A stretch of DNA of 64,000 bases from Rahnella rivi (GTDB lineage Bacteria > Pseudomonadota > Gammaproteobacteria > Enterobacterales > Enterobacteriaceae): NCBI RefSeq assembly GCF_019049655.1, contig NZ_JAFMOX010000067.1:124001-188000 (forward strand). Direction: 5' to 3'. The position numbers were made by a program, and so were the translations under genes. The notes below the pieces were generated by a model. It worked only from the letters and a program-made list of their open reading frames with translations, made no database searches and was not told the origin of the DNA. Below are positions 43,055 to 51,591 of this stretch, one piece after another (the stretch's first letter is position 1; each line of letters begins with the position of its first letter).

Positions 43055-43618
43055 TTAACGGAAAGGCGAATCCATCGGCACTTCAGCATCGGGTTCATGC
43101 GTGATTCGGTTTCTCAAATCACGGCGGATCATTTCAATCGCCCAGAACCAGAAGATGTGGCCCAGTAATTCAGACACATATTCATCCAGCGGAAGCCCGG
43201 ACAATGGCGGTGTCAGACCCAGCAACGGGAAACTTATCCAGTGGACGGCAACAGTCGCAATAATACCGGCCAGCGCACCCTGCCATAATTTTACTTTCGG
43301 GAAGACTTCCGCGACCAGGCAATAGCCTATCGCGAAGACCAGAGAGAAAATAATATGGGTAATATGGACAGGATTAATAATATGTTCAGAGAACTGGTAA
43401 ACGGCATGCGTCGGATCAATGCCCAGATAATCTCTCAGGAACAAATACGGCGGGTTAAATTCATCGCGACCGCCTGAGAAAGTACGCGGGGGTAAAGGCA
43501 CTTCTGCGCCCCACTTCACGAAAGCTGACATCACACCGGCAATAATACCGACAAAAAAAGCCACGCCATAACGGCGACGGTTCGGTGCAGTCATCACATA
43601 AAAGTCTTTAATTTTCAT
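43055..43618 (-). CDS. yagU: YagU-family inner-membrane protein (DUF1440)
   Basis: 187 residues (E. coli YagU 204). APNRRRYGVAFFVGIIAGVMSAFVKWGAEVPLPPR and IEMIRRDLRNRITHEPDAEVP are nearly identical to YagU. Three or four membrane helices are present. The region after PPR is shorter than in E. coli. YagU has been linked to acid resistance in E. coli; the mechanism is unknown. It has its own terminator. Confidence 0.92.
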   Translation of the reverse strand: MKIKDFYVMTAPNRRRYGVAFFVGIIAGVMSAFVKWGAEVPLPPRTFSGGRDEFNPPYLFLRDYLGIDPTHAVYQFSEHIINPVHITHIIFSLVFAIGYCLVAEVFPKVKLWQGALAGIIATVAVHWISFPLLGLTPPLSGLPLDEYVSELLGHIFWFWAIEMIRRDLRNRITHEPDAEVPMDSPFR

Positions 43619-43823
43619 AGATCCCCAGTAGTCAGTAAATTTCCGTAAAGAGTAAAACTTTACAGATTGTTACCGTTGATCTTGATCAGGGTTCTATGGA
43701 TTTTACTCATAAACAGAAGATTTACAGGGATAAACCCTTTGACGCATGACAGAAAGAGAATATGCAGATGGCAAAGCTCATGCGTTATTCGCGTAGGATT
43801 TTGTCACCCTATGATGACTTTAC

Positions 43824-44129
43824 TTACCGCTCCAAAATCTCCTGAACCCAATCATTCCAGCAATCGCACCCAAGTTGCGTCTCGATGGTATTAGGGTTGT
43901 TTTCAATCCACCACGCTTTCACCACTTCATATTCAGAGAGGGTCAGTGCGAAGCGCCGCCAACGTCCCATCCGACCATCTTGATCGCAGGGATCACTGCC
44001 CGCCAGGAAGAATTCATTCAGGAAAGGCAACGGAGGAAAATAGCCAGAACCGCTGATGATACCAAATATGCCGTAAAGCACGTTGGTATTATCCTCTAAG
44101 ACGCGTTTAGCATGATCAATATTATCCAT
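43824..44129 (-). CDS. Hypothetical 101-residue protein
   Basis: MDNIDHAKRVLEDNTNVLYG begins a soluble, acidic, Trp-rich protein (WRRF, WWIENN, CWNDWVQ) with a GSGYFPPLPFLNEFF segment. There is no signal peptide. The ribosome-binding site is only AGAG. It stands alone between yagU and the DUF2461 gene. Small acidic Trp-rich orphans of this kind are sometimes immunity proteins, but no toxin gene is adjacent, so I assign no function. Confidence 0.55.
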   Translation of the reverse strand: MDNIDHAKRVLEDNTNVLYGIFGIISGSGYFPPLPFLNEFFLAGSDPCDQDGRMGRWRRFALTLSEYEVVKAWWIENNPNTIETQLGCDCWNDWVQEILER

Positions 44130-44360
44130 AGAAATCTCTGCGGCTGATGTTTACCCTATTATATTGCTCTGAATTATATTTAACAGAATAAGTCTGCTCC
44201 ATGGCCGCCAACTCCCACCTGATTCTGGCAGGCTTTCAGGCGGCCACTGCGTTTTCCTCGGTTGTCAGAAAAATTTTTGCTTTTCAGTTTGCACTGAGCC
44301 GTCTCTGGCGTCAGGATCTCCTCTGATTCTTTTCATGGCAGTGATTAAGGCTTATCGATA

Positions 44361-45074
44361 ATGACGACCCAGACACCTGAAACGCCGGTTCCGGCAGGGA
44401 CAATTTTTAGCGCAGCCGGTTTGCAATTTCTGAATAAACTCGCACAAAACAACTCCCGCGACTGGTTCAAAGCGAATCAGGATGAATACGAAAATACGCT
44501 GAGAACCCCCGCACTGCGGTTTATCGAACACATGCAGCCAGAGATTATTGCCATTTCCCCGAGGCTGACTGCCGTCGCCAGAAAAGTGGGCGGCAGCCTT
44601 ATGCGTCCGCAGCGGGACAGCCGTTTCAGCAAAGATAAAACGCCTTACAAAACCAATGTCGGCATCCAGTTTCGCCATTTTCAGGGCAAAGATGTCCACG
44701 CCCCCGGACTCTATCTGCACATTGCCGAAGATAATTGTTTTCTCGCGGCGGGGATCTGGCATCCGGAATCTAAAGCGTTAAATGCGATCCGTACGTGCAT
44801 TGATGAGAATCCGAACGCCTACAAGAAAGCCCTTAAGACATTGCACGACAACGGTTTCGTGATGGATGGCGACAGCCTGATTCGACCGCCAAAAGGCTAC
44901 GACAAAAACCACCCGTTGTTAGAGGAATTAAAGCGCAAAGATTTTATCGCGATTAAAAATATCGCCTTCGAGGATTTGTGCAAACCTGATGTGGTCGAGT
45001 TTTGCGCGGCACAGTTCAGGCATTGTGCGCCACTGATGGCTTACCTGTGTTTTGCACTTGAGCTGGATTTCTGA
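44361..45074 (+). CDS. DUF2461 (TIGR02453) family protein
   Basis: 237 residues, soluble. Family marks are FLNKLAQNNSRDWFKANQDEYE near the N-terminus, MRPQRDSRFSKDKTPYKTNVG in the middle and GLYLHIAEDNCFLAAGIWHPES. The function is unknown throughout the family. ATG 44361 (MTTQTPETP) is the only reasonable start. It precedes the tRNA-Arg region and faces it. Confidence 0.88.
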   Translation: MTTQTPETPVPAGTIFSAAGLQFLNKLAQNNSRDWFKANQDEYENTLRTPALRFIEHMQPEIIAISPRLTAVARKVGGSLMRPQRDSRFSKDKTPYKTNVGIQFRHFQGKDVHAPGLYLHIAEDNCFLAAGIWHPESKALNAIRTCIDENPNAYKKALKTLHDNGFVMDGDSLIRPPKGYDKNHPLLEELKRKDFIAIKNIAFEDLCKPDVVEFCAAQFRHCAPLMAYLCFALELDF

Positions 45075-45123
45075 GGCGGCAGGAAGAGCAGTACAGGATA
45101 TCTTGCGCACTGAATTTCAGGCA

Positions 45124-45148
45124 TAAAAAAAGACGCCAGCGGGCGTCT
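45124..45148 (-). terminator. tRNA-Arg terminator
   Basis: AGACGCC (45131-45137) pairs with GGCGTCT (45142-45148) around AGCG. A run of seven T follows on the minus strand, 26 bases after the tRNA end. Confidence 0.85.
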
Positions 45149-45174
45149 GTTTTTCCGGTTTTACACCGCGAAGA

Positions 45175-45251
45175 TGGTACGCCCTACAGGGCTCGAACCT
45201 GTGACCTACGGCTTAGAAGGCCGTTGCTCTATCCAACTGAGCTAAGGGCGC
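45175..45251 (-). tRNA. argU: tRNA-Arg, anticodon TCT
   Basis: 77 nt including an encoded CCA. The 5' end is GCGCCCTTAGCTCAGTTGGA, the anticodon loop is CTTCTAA (TCT, reading rare AGA codons), and the T-loop is GGTTCGAGCCC. The acceptor stem closes with a G-U pair at its end. It resembles E. coli argU, which also lies near folD. Confidence 0.96.
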
Positions 45252-45286
45252 ATTGCTTGTCCCATTCGGGAGCGTTGCGGGTTCGG

Positions 45287-45314
45287 ATTATACGGGCAGA
45301 CCGGGATGAGTCAA
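45287..45314 (-). promoter_or_regulatory. tRNA-Arg promoter
   Basis: On the minus strand TTGACT (45309-45314), 16 bp, and a perfect TATAAT (45287-45292). A GC-rich stretch follows the -10 box, as is common at stable-RNA promoters. Confidence 0.85.
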
Positions 45315-45397
45315 TGGCTTTCGAACTCTCTGCTTAATGCCTGAACAATTTCAGGTTATTCCCGGCATGCCCCGCAGCGGAATGTGATGCATCTGGA

Positions 45398-46309
45398 CTA
45401 TTTTTCAGACTTCAGCGCCGCAGCAATCACGCGTGCAGAAGCATGGTATGCCACGCCTTCGTAAACGGTCAGCTCGGGCCGCAATGTCTGAACCACGCCG
45501 TTTTTGCCGATAACCGCAGGCTGGCCGATGTACACGTTCAGCTCTTCATCCCACGCCGACACCGGATATACGCTGTGCGCGTCAGATAATATCGCGTCCA
45601 CCAGACGGGCCGTTGCCGTGGCAATGCCGAAACTGGTCCAGCCCTTGCCTTGCAGGATTTCCCAGCCACCGCCGCGCACGGCGTCCTGCATGCTGGCCCA
45701 GTCAACGTCACGGTTGCCCGCCAGTTGTGCCACCGGACATCCGCCCAGAGTCACGGTGCTCCAGGCGACAAACTGTGATTCGCCGTGCTCCCCCATCACG
45801 TAGCCGGTGACGCTTTGGGGGTCGATATCGAAGAATTCGCCCACGACGCGCTTCATGCGTGCGGTATCGAGCGACGTGCCGGTGCCGAAGACCTGAGAGT
45901 GCAGGAAGCCGCTGGTTTGTTGAATAATCTGGGTAATGACATCGCACGGGTTGGTGATGTTGACGATAACGCCGCCAAAACCGCTGGCAATCACGCGCGG
46001 GATCACTTCACGCACGGCGGCGCGCGTCTCTGCCAGTTCTTCGAGGCGATCTTCACGCAGCAGCGTTTTCGGGCCGACGGCGATGACCAGCACATCTGCG
46101 TTGTGCAATTCGCTGTAATCGTTAGCGATTATCTTAACGCGTGACGCGGTGAGAGATGCCATGTCGCGCAGTTCGAGTGCCTGACTGCCCGCCTTTTTTT
46201 CGTCTTCATCCAGCAAAACAATCGTGTCGCACAATCCCTGTGTGACCAATGAAAATGCAACGTCAGCCCCTACGTGGCCTGCGCCTATAATCCCGACTTT
46301 ACGTGTCAT
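45398..46309 (-). CDS. Lactate/2-hydroxyacid dehydrogenase of the LDH/MDH family
   Basis: 303 residues. The Rossmann motif GIIGAGHVGADVA is at about 6-18, the Asp after strand 2 is in VLLDEDE (NAD preference), and the catalytic loop has R residues in LLREDRLEELAETRA. NITNPCDVIT holds the Asn, and GEHGES holds the catalytic His. It looks most like L-2-hydroxyisocaproate/L-lactate dehydrogenases. ATG 46309 is preceded by AAAGGAA; 49 upstream in-frame residues overlap the folD promoter region. Most E. coli strains lack this gene. Confidence 0.87.
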   Translation of the reverse strand: MTRKVGIIGAGHVGADVAFSLVTQGLCDTIVLLDEDEKKAGSQALELRDMASLTASRVKIIANDYSELHNADVLVIAVGPKTLLREDRLEELAETRAAVREVIPRVIASGFGGVIVNITNPCDVITQIIQQTSGFLHSQVFGTGTSLDTARMKRVVGEFFDIDPQSVTGYVMGEHGESQFVAWSTVTLGGCPVAQLAGNRDVDWASMQDAVRGGGWEILQGKGWTSFGIATATARLVDAILSDAHSVYPVSAWDEELNVYIGQPAVIGKNGVVQTLRPELTVYEGVAYHASARVIAAALKSEK

Positions 46310-46482
46310 GGGTTCCTTTCCTGATGATTTAAAAAGACCTGTTTCTAAAATAGACACTTTTTTAAGCACTGTCTCAGTGAATTTTCGAACAAGTAATTCG
46401 CATTCAACGCCTGACAGCGCCCGCCGCTTCTGACAAAATAGGCGCATCCCCTGCATTTTTTAATTGATGGATTTATTCCCCG

Positions 46483-47355
46483 ATGGCAGCAAAGATTATT
46501 GACGGTAAAACGATTGCGCAGCAAGTCAGAAGCGAAGTGGCGGCGCGTGTGCAACAACGACTGGCGCAAGGTAAACGCGCTCCCGGCCTGGCCGTGGTGC
46601 TGGTCGGTGAAAACCCGGCATCACAGATTTATGTCGCCAGCAAACGTCGCTCATGCGAAGAAGTCGGCTTCATCTCCCGCTCTTACGATTTACCCGCCAC
46701 CACCTCTGAAGGCGAACTGCTGAAACTGATCGACGATCTGAATAACGACGGTGAAATCGACGGCATTTTGGTGCAGCTTCCGCTGCCAGCGGGCATCGAT
46801 AACATCAAGGTTCTGGAACGCATTCATCCGGACAAAGACGTCGATGGCTTCCATCCGTATAACGTCGGACGCCTGTGTCAGCGCGCTCCCACGCTGCGCC
46901 CTTGTACGCCGCGCGGCATCGTCACCCTGCTTGAGCGTTATGGTATTGATACCTTCGGGCTGAACGCCGTGGTGATCGGCGCATCCAACATTGTGGGCCG
47001 TCCGATGAGCATGGAACTGCTGCTGGCAGGTTGCACCACTACCGTCACGCACCGCTTCACTAAAAATCTTCGTCATCACGTTGAGAATGCCGATCTGGTG
47101 GTAGTGGCGGTCGGTAAACCGGGCTTTATTCCGGGTGAATGGATTAAACCGGGTGCGATTGTCATTGATGTCGGTATTAACCGTCTGGAAAGTGGTAAAG
47201 TTGTCGGCGATGTGGAATATGATGCCGCCGCTGAGCGTGCTTCCTTTATCACACCGGTGCCGGGCGGCGTAGGCCCGATGACGGTCGCGACGCTGATTCA
47301 AAATACCTTGCAGGCGTGTGAGGAATATCATGACATCAGCGCCATTAAGTCTTAA
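46483..47355 (+). CDS. folD: Methylenetetrahydrofolate dehydrogenase/cyclohydrolase FolD
   Basis: Bifunctional enzyme that interconverts methylene-, methenyl- and formyl-tetrahydrofolate. 290 residues (E. coli 288). Catalytic Lys is in YVASKRRSCEEVG (about 54-56), QLPLP in ILVQLPLPAGID, and the NADP site is GASNIVGRPMSMELL. C-terminal TPVPGGVGPMTVATL is diagnostic. It is divergent from the LDH-like gene, and ybcJ follows after 32 bases. Confidence 0.97.
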   Translation: MAAKIIDGKTIAQQVRSEVAARVQQRLAQGKRAPGLAVVLVGENPASQIYVASKRRSCEEVGFISRSYDLPATTSEGELLKLIDDLNNDGEIDGILVQLPLPAGIDNIKVLERIHPDKDVDGFHPYNVGRLCQRAPTLRPCTPRGIVTLLERYGIDTFGLNAVVIGASNIVGRPMSMELLLAGCTTTVTHRFTKNLRHHVENADLVVVAVGKPGFIPGEWIKPGAIVIDVGINRLESGKVVGDVEYDAAAERASFITPVPGGVGPMTVATLIQNTLQACEEYHDISAIKS

Positions 47356-47387
47356 TTCATTCGTACCAAACACAAAGTCAGGAATAC

Positions 47388-47609
47388 ATGGAAACTTTTT
47401 TTCTCGAAAAGCACCCGCACGTTGAACTGTGCGACCTGCTCAAATTTATGGGCTGGTGTGACAGTGGCGGTTCCGCTAAGTCGGTCATCGCTGAAGGCCA
47501 GGTGAAGGTCAACGGTAAAGTAGAAACCCGTAAGCGCTGCAAAATCGTTGCCGATCAGCAAGTCGAATTCGCCAGCAATATGGTTGTCGTCAAAGCATCT
47601 GTTGAATAA
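47388..47609 (+). CDS. ybcJ: S4-domain RNA-binding protein YbcJ
   Basis: 73 residues (E. coli 70). The S4 core is CDLLKFMGWCDSGGSAKSVIAEGQVKVNGKVETRKRCKI. It probably binds structured RNA; the target is not known. It is the neighbour of folD, as in E. coli, and shares its terminator. Confidence 0.93.
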   Translation: METFFLEKHPHVELCDLLKFMGWCDSGGSAKSVIAEGQVKVNGKVETRKRCKIVADQQVEFASNMVVVKASVE

Positions 47610-47640
47610 CGTTTCAACGACGCAGACCGCGATAAAAGAA

Positions 47641-47678
47641 AATGCCCTGAAAGCGTAAGCTCACAGGGCATTTTTTTA
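47641..47678. terminator. ybcJ terminator
   Basis: AATGCCCTG (47641-47649) pairs with CAGGGCATT (47664-47672), followed by T-run to 47678. It is also usable by the convergent DUF1176 gene. Confidence 0.85.
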
Positions 47679-47704
47679 TCCGCAACATAACGCCGCAGCG
47701 GGAA

Positions 47705-48775
47705 TTAAGGCGCCTGGGTCACCCACAGAACCGGCCATTCTCCGCCGCTGCTGTAGCCGTCACAGGCGGGTTCAGACGAAAATGCCGCCAGCCTGAACGC
47801 TTTGCCATCAAACACCCAGCGCGAGGCGACGCCGCAATCTCCGATCCCACGGCCTTTATCATAGGTCGAAAGCATGCCGGTTTTCGGGTCGAAATCTGTG
47901 TTAATCAGCTCGGGCGCCTGTTCATCCTCACCCAGTTTGAACGGCATGTTCAGCGCCAGATTTTCCATTTTGTAAGGTGCCTGACGCGATACCACAAATC
48001 CCAAAGCAAACAGATTGTAAGCCCCCATGTCGCAGTTGACGGTCATCAGCGCCTTATCGTTACTCAGGGCGAAAATATGCACTTCACGTTCTGAGGGATC
48101 GAGGCTGCAATCATTGTTCTCAATGGTGGTCGCAGCGTTCTGCGTGATGGCTGAGATCTCACTCTCGGACAAGGCGTGCGGTTCACTAAAACGTGGCAAT
48201 ACCGGCGCGACCGGCGCAGGTGGCACGGTATTCGCCGGTTTCGTGCCCCGGCTGGCCCAGGCCGTTTTGGTGCCGACCCGCCCCTGCTGGGCATCGATGG
48301 CCAGCAGCACCGCTTTCAACCCTTTGAGCGAAATCATCGGTTTCACCGGTTGTGCGGGATCCGATTTACCTGCCAGCTGAATGCTGCTGCCTTCACGAAT
48401 GGCGGCGATGAAATCATTGACCACCAGACGGTTACTGCCCGAAAGGTGCTTTTTACTGATATCCCATTCGCGGTGATTAAAACTCAGCGTTTTTCCGTTC
48501 ATCTGCAACCGCCCGGCAATCGGCGCATCGCTGCTTTGCTCGTCGCTGTTACGCTGGTAATCAATACTGAGGGTTGATTTGCCCTCCGGCCCGGCTTCGC
48601 GGGTGATTTTCATCACCAGTTCCTGACCATCCTGACTGTTGCGCGCAGCGCAGTGGTTCAGGTTATCGCAGCTCACCTGCCAGTCGTTATACATTGCCTG
48701 TATCGGCTCGGCCTGCACGCTAAAAGCCAGCATTCCGGCCAGCAGGCATAAAGGGGAGGTCATCCATCTGCACAT
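47705..48775 (-). CDS. Exported DUF1176 protein
   Basis: 356 residues. A signal peptide (MCRWMTSPLCLLAGMLAFSV, cleavage near QAEP) precedes DUF1176, with several Cys that are likely disulfide-bonded (VSCDNLNHCAAR, NDCSLD, VNCDMG, GDCGVAS, EPACDGYS). The family belongs to the invasion-associated-locus-B-like group of periplasmic proteins; its function is unknown. An alternative start is Met5. It is divergent from the next exported protein. Confidence 0.85.
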   Translation of the reverse strand: MCRWMTSPLCLLAGMLAFSVQAEPIQAMYNDWQVSCDNLNHCAARNSQDGQELVMKITREAGPEGKSTLSIDYQRNSDEQSSDAPIAGRLQMNGKTLSFNHREWDISKKHLSGSNRLVVNDFIAAIREGSSIQLAGKSDPAQPVKPMISLKGLKAVLLAIDAQQGRVGTKTAWASRGTKPANTVPPAPVAPVLPRFSEPHALSESEISAITQNAATTIENNDCSLDPSEREVHIFALSNDKALMTVNCDMGAYNLFALGFVVSRQAPYKMENLALNMPFKLGEDEQAPELINTDFDPKTGMLSTYDKGRGIGDCGVASRWVFDGKAFRLAAFSSEPACDGYSSGGEWPVLWVTQAP

Positions 48776-49043
48776 TATGAGTCTCAGCTCTTCTCTAAGT
48801 TATCTCCCTGATAATAGCGTAACCTCCGCCGGGAGACTGCTAACAAACCAGCATTTTTTTATTCGAAATTAGAAAGAGATACCTTTCCCGATGGCTTTTT
48901 TGGGCAAACGATAATTTTTTTCTACTTATCAGATCACGTAATGGTGACGTAACGAAACTTTCAGTACACTGGCTTTCGCACGTCATTGCCTATAACGAAA
49001 AAATAATGGCGCAAAGGATGATTTATTTCTCTGGGAGATACTG

Positions 49044-50219
49044 ATGAAGTTGTGGATTTGGTTGATAGCCCTGCTTGCATTGCCTGCTCTGGCTGAAGAG
49101 CCGCCTGTGGTGTATTCCGGTACGCTGGGTAAAACCAGTATTGTGGTCGAGCTGGATTTAAATAAACCCGATGAAGTGACGGGCCGTTACTTCTATCAAA
49201 AATACCGTCTCGACCTGCCGCTTAATGGCTCGCTGGACGGGCAGGAGCTGAAACTTCAGGAAGGTCTGGATGATTTTGATGACACCCCGCGCCCTGAATT
49301 TTCCCTGACCAAAGATGAGAAAGGCAACTGGCAAGGGAGCTGGACCAATCCGCAAGGCAAAACCTTGCCGGTGAAACTGCAACCTGCGCAGTTACCTGCT
49401 GTCACCACCGATGATGCCTGGCTGACCGCACTTGCTCACATCGAACCTTATGAGTTTTTACGCCTTTCAGGCCTGCAGCTGACCGCCGGTAAAAGCGAAA
49501 ATTTCATGGGGTATCAGCTGCAATGGTGGACAGAGCCGCAATCCAAAATTACGTTGTTCGAAATTGCCTCCGGCTACCCTGACGCCGAGCTGCACGCGAT
49601 CAATCAGAAGCTGCGCACCCGCCTGTGGCAGGAAGTCAGCGGCTGGCATGCCTGTATGCTCGGCGCAAGCCGCTTCGGTCAGGGTGAGTATATGCAAACC
49701 GTGACGCCGAAATACCTGAGTAAAGACATCGTCAGTATCAGTATTTTCACCTCTTACGATTGCGGTGGTGCGCACCCTGATTTCGGTGAAGCGCCGGTGA
49801 ATATGAATGCCAAAACGGCAGAATCGCTGACGCTGGAAGATGTGGTCTGGGTCGGCGAAGGCGCCCCTTTCCATTATCTCAATGCGGAAGATGGCGTCTC
49901 CACCGGGAAAAATGATGTCGATTTCGACACCTTTGCTCAGTATCGCGACAAGAAATGGGCGCCCTGGCTGGTTAAAGAGCTGACGCTGGCGCATCCGGCA
50001 GAAATGAAAAAACCGACCGAAGAAAGTGATGACGATTGCGATTACTCGCAACCGGAAATCTGGCAGTTCCCGGCGTGGTATTTCACCCCTGCCGGGCTCT
50101 ATTTTGATCCGAGTTTTGCCCGTGTTCAGCGCTCGTGCGAAGGACCTGAATGGTCGGTGCTTCCGTGGTCAGCGATCAAGAAGCAGGCTGGCACCACCGC
50201 GGTCGCCACGGTGCAGTAA
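49044..50219 (+). CDS. Exported protein of unknown function
   Basis: 391 residues. The signal peptide MKLWIWLIALLALPALAEEP has cleavage after ALA. The first mature part is beta-rich (YSGTLGKTSIVVELDLNKPDEV). The second half contains YDCGGAHPD (238-246), reminiscent of the GGAH segment in DUF3298/RsiV-type domains. Conserved-looking Cys pairs occur (HACMLG, DDDCDY, QRSCEGP). A good start ATG 49044 follows GGGAG. The role is unknown; cell-envelope sensing or binding is a guess. Confidence 0.7.
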   Translation: MKLWIWLIALLALPALAEEPPVVYSGTLGKTSIVVELDLNKPDEVTGRYFYQKYRLDLPLNGSLDGQELKLQEGLDDFDDTPRPEFSLTKDEKGNWQGSWTNPQGKTLPVKLQPAQLPAVTTDDAWLTALAHIEPYEFLRLSGLQLTAGKSENFMGYQLQWWTEPQSKITLFEIASGYPDAELHAINQKLRTRLWQEVSGWHACMLGASRFGQGEYMQTVTPKYLSKDIVSISIFTSYDCGGAHPDFGEAPVNMNAKTAESLTLEDVVWVGEGAPFHYLNAEDGVSTGKNDVDFDTFAQYRDKKWAPWLVKELTLAHPAEMKKPTEESDDDCDYSQPEIWQFPAWYFTPAGLYFDPSFARVQRSCEGPEWSVLPWSAIKKQAGTTAVATVQ

Positions 50220-50246
50220 CGCTTTTAGCGTCATGCAAAAACAACA

Positions 50247-50266
50247 AAGGCACCCTCGGGTGCCTT
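50247..50266 (+). terminator. Terminator after the exported protein gene
   Basis: AAGGCACCC (50247-50255) pairs with GGGTGCCTT (50258-50266). The right flank is TCTTCATTCTT. It is usable by nudK on the other strand as well. Confidence 0.7.
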
Positions 50267-50312
50267 CTTCATTCTTAAGTGCTGAAATGAGTGCTGAACG
50301 TACCGGAACGGT

Positions 50313-50933
50313 TCAGGCCATCCATCCCTGAATCTGAGCGTATTGCAACAGCATGATGGTTTTACCGTCTTTGATACGCCCGTCTTTGATCATGTCCAGC
50401 GCCTGGCTGAACGGCACCTCAAGCACATCGATGTCTTCGTCCTCGACCCCACCGCCGGCGTTCTGACGCTGCGACTCATCATATTCCGCCGCAAAAAAGT
50501 GCACGATTTCCGTCACGCTGCCCGGCGACATGTAAGCCTCGAACAGTTTATCGACTTTACCGACCGCAAAACCGGTTTCTTCGATCGCCTCTTTACGGAT
50601 GCAATCTTCAGGGGAATCGTTGTCCAGCAGGCCCGCGCAGGTTTCCAGCAGCATTCCGGTGCTGTTGCCGTTGACGTAGGTCGGCATACGAAACTGTTTG
50701 ATCAGCAGGACGGTTTTTTTGATTTTGCTGTAAAGAAGGATCGTCGCGCCATTCCCACGGTCATACACTTCACGGGTTTGCGGCTGGCGTTCGCCATTGC
50801 GTTTGATTAAGTCGTAGGAGAATTTACGCAAAACATACCAGTTGTCAGAGAGCAACTCGCTCTGGACATTTTCGATTCTGGAAGATGTTGGGTCAGATGC
50901 TGTTTCTTGAGAAAAAGTGTCGTGAGATGACAT
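50313..50933 (-). CDS. nudK: GDP-mannose pyrophosphatase NudK
   Basis: Nudix hydrolase that cleaves GDP-mannose to GMP and mannose-1-phosphate. 206 residues (E. coli 191), with about 20 extra N-terminal residues. The Nudix box is GLLDNDSPEDCIRKEAIEETGF. VYDRGNGATILLY, YMSPGSVTEIVHFFAAEYD and NAGGGVEDEDIDVLEVPF are NudK-specific. The first of two possible starts is used. Confidence 0.94.
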   Translation of the reverse strand: MSSHDTFSQETASDPTSSRIENVQSELLSDNWYVLRKFSYDLIKRNGERQPQTREVYDRGNGATILLYSKIKKTVLLIKQFRMPTYVNGNSTGMLLETCAGLLDNDSPEDCIRKEAIEETGFAVGKVDKLFEAYMSPGSVTEIVHFFAAEYDESQRQNAGGGVEDEDIDVLEVPFSQALDMIKDGRIKDGKTIMLLQYAQIQGWMA

Positions 50934-51003
50934 TCAATGCCCCCGCTCAGAAGTGGTGAGAGAAGCCAGGCATCATAGCCGTATTCTACTTCTCCCGCCA
51001 TAC

Positions 51004-51288
51004 TCAACCCTGCGCTATTGCCGCGATAAGCTGTTCGCGGTGGCGTTCAATCCATTGCCTGTCCAGCGGCCCCCAGCTGGAAAGCTGGTAGTAGCCGTCA
51101 TTATTGCGTATTCCCTGCTGGATAAAATCCAGTTCAACGCCCATTCCCGGCAGCGCTTTCAGTACGTCCTGCAAGGTGCGGCGCGGCCAGCCGGTGATTT
51201 CCATCAGCTTCGGCACGTTGGGTTTTTGTTCGTTGTCCAGCAACCAGCAAAGGTAGAGGCGGCGGGCAAACACCGAATTTAACATCAT
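51004..51288 (-). CDS. Winged helix-turn-helix protein (HTH_43-like)
   Basis: 94 residues. LNSVFARRLYLCWLLDNEQKPNVPKLMEITGWPRRTLQDVLKALPG is a compact winged-helix domain; the rest is a short beta-wing (GYYQLSSWG) and a helix. It resembles the PF09904 group, predicted DNA-binding. The start ATG 51288 has GGAG about 9 nt upstream; an ATG at 51312 is possible. It is divergent from acrD, so control of acrD is conceivable but unproven. Confidence 0.75.
   Translation of the reverse strand: MMLNSVFARRLYLCWLLDNEQKPNVPKLMEITGWPRRTLQDVLKALPGMGVELDFIQQGIRNNDGYYQLSSWGPLDRQWIERHREQLIAAIAQG

Positions 51289-51591
<303 letters not shown>

Noticed and set aside
45075..45397. Prophage attachment scar at tRNA-Arg
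   Set aside because: No integrase, no duplicated tRNA 3' end and no phage genes are visible around the tRNA.
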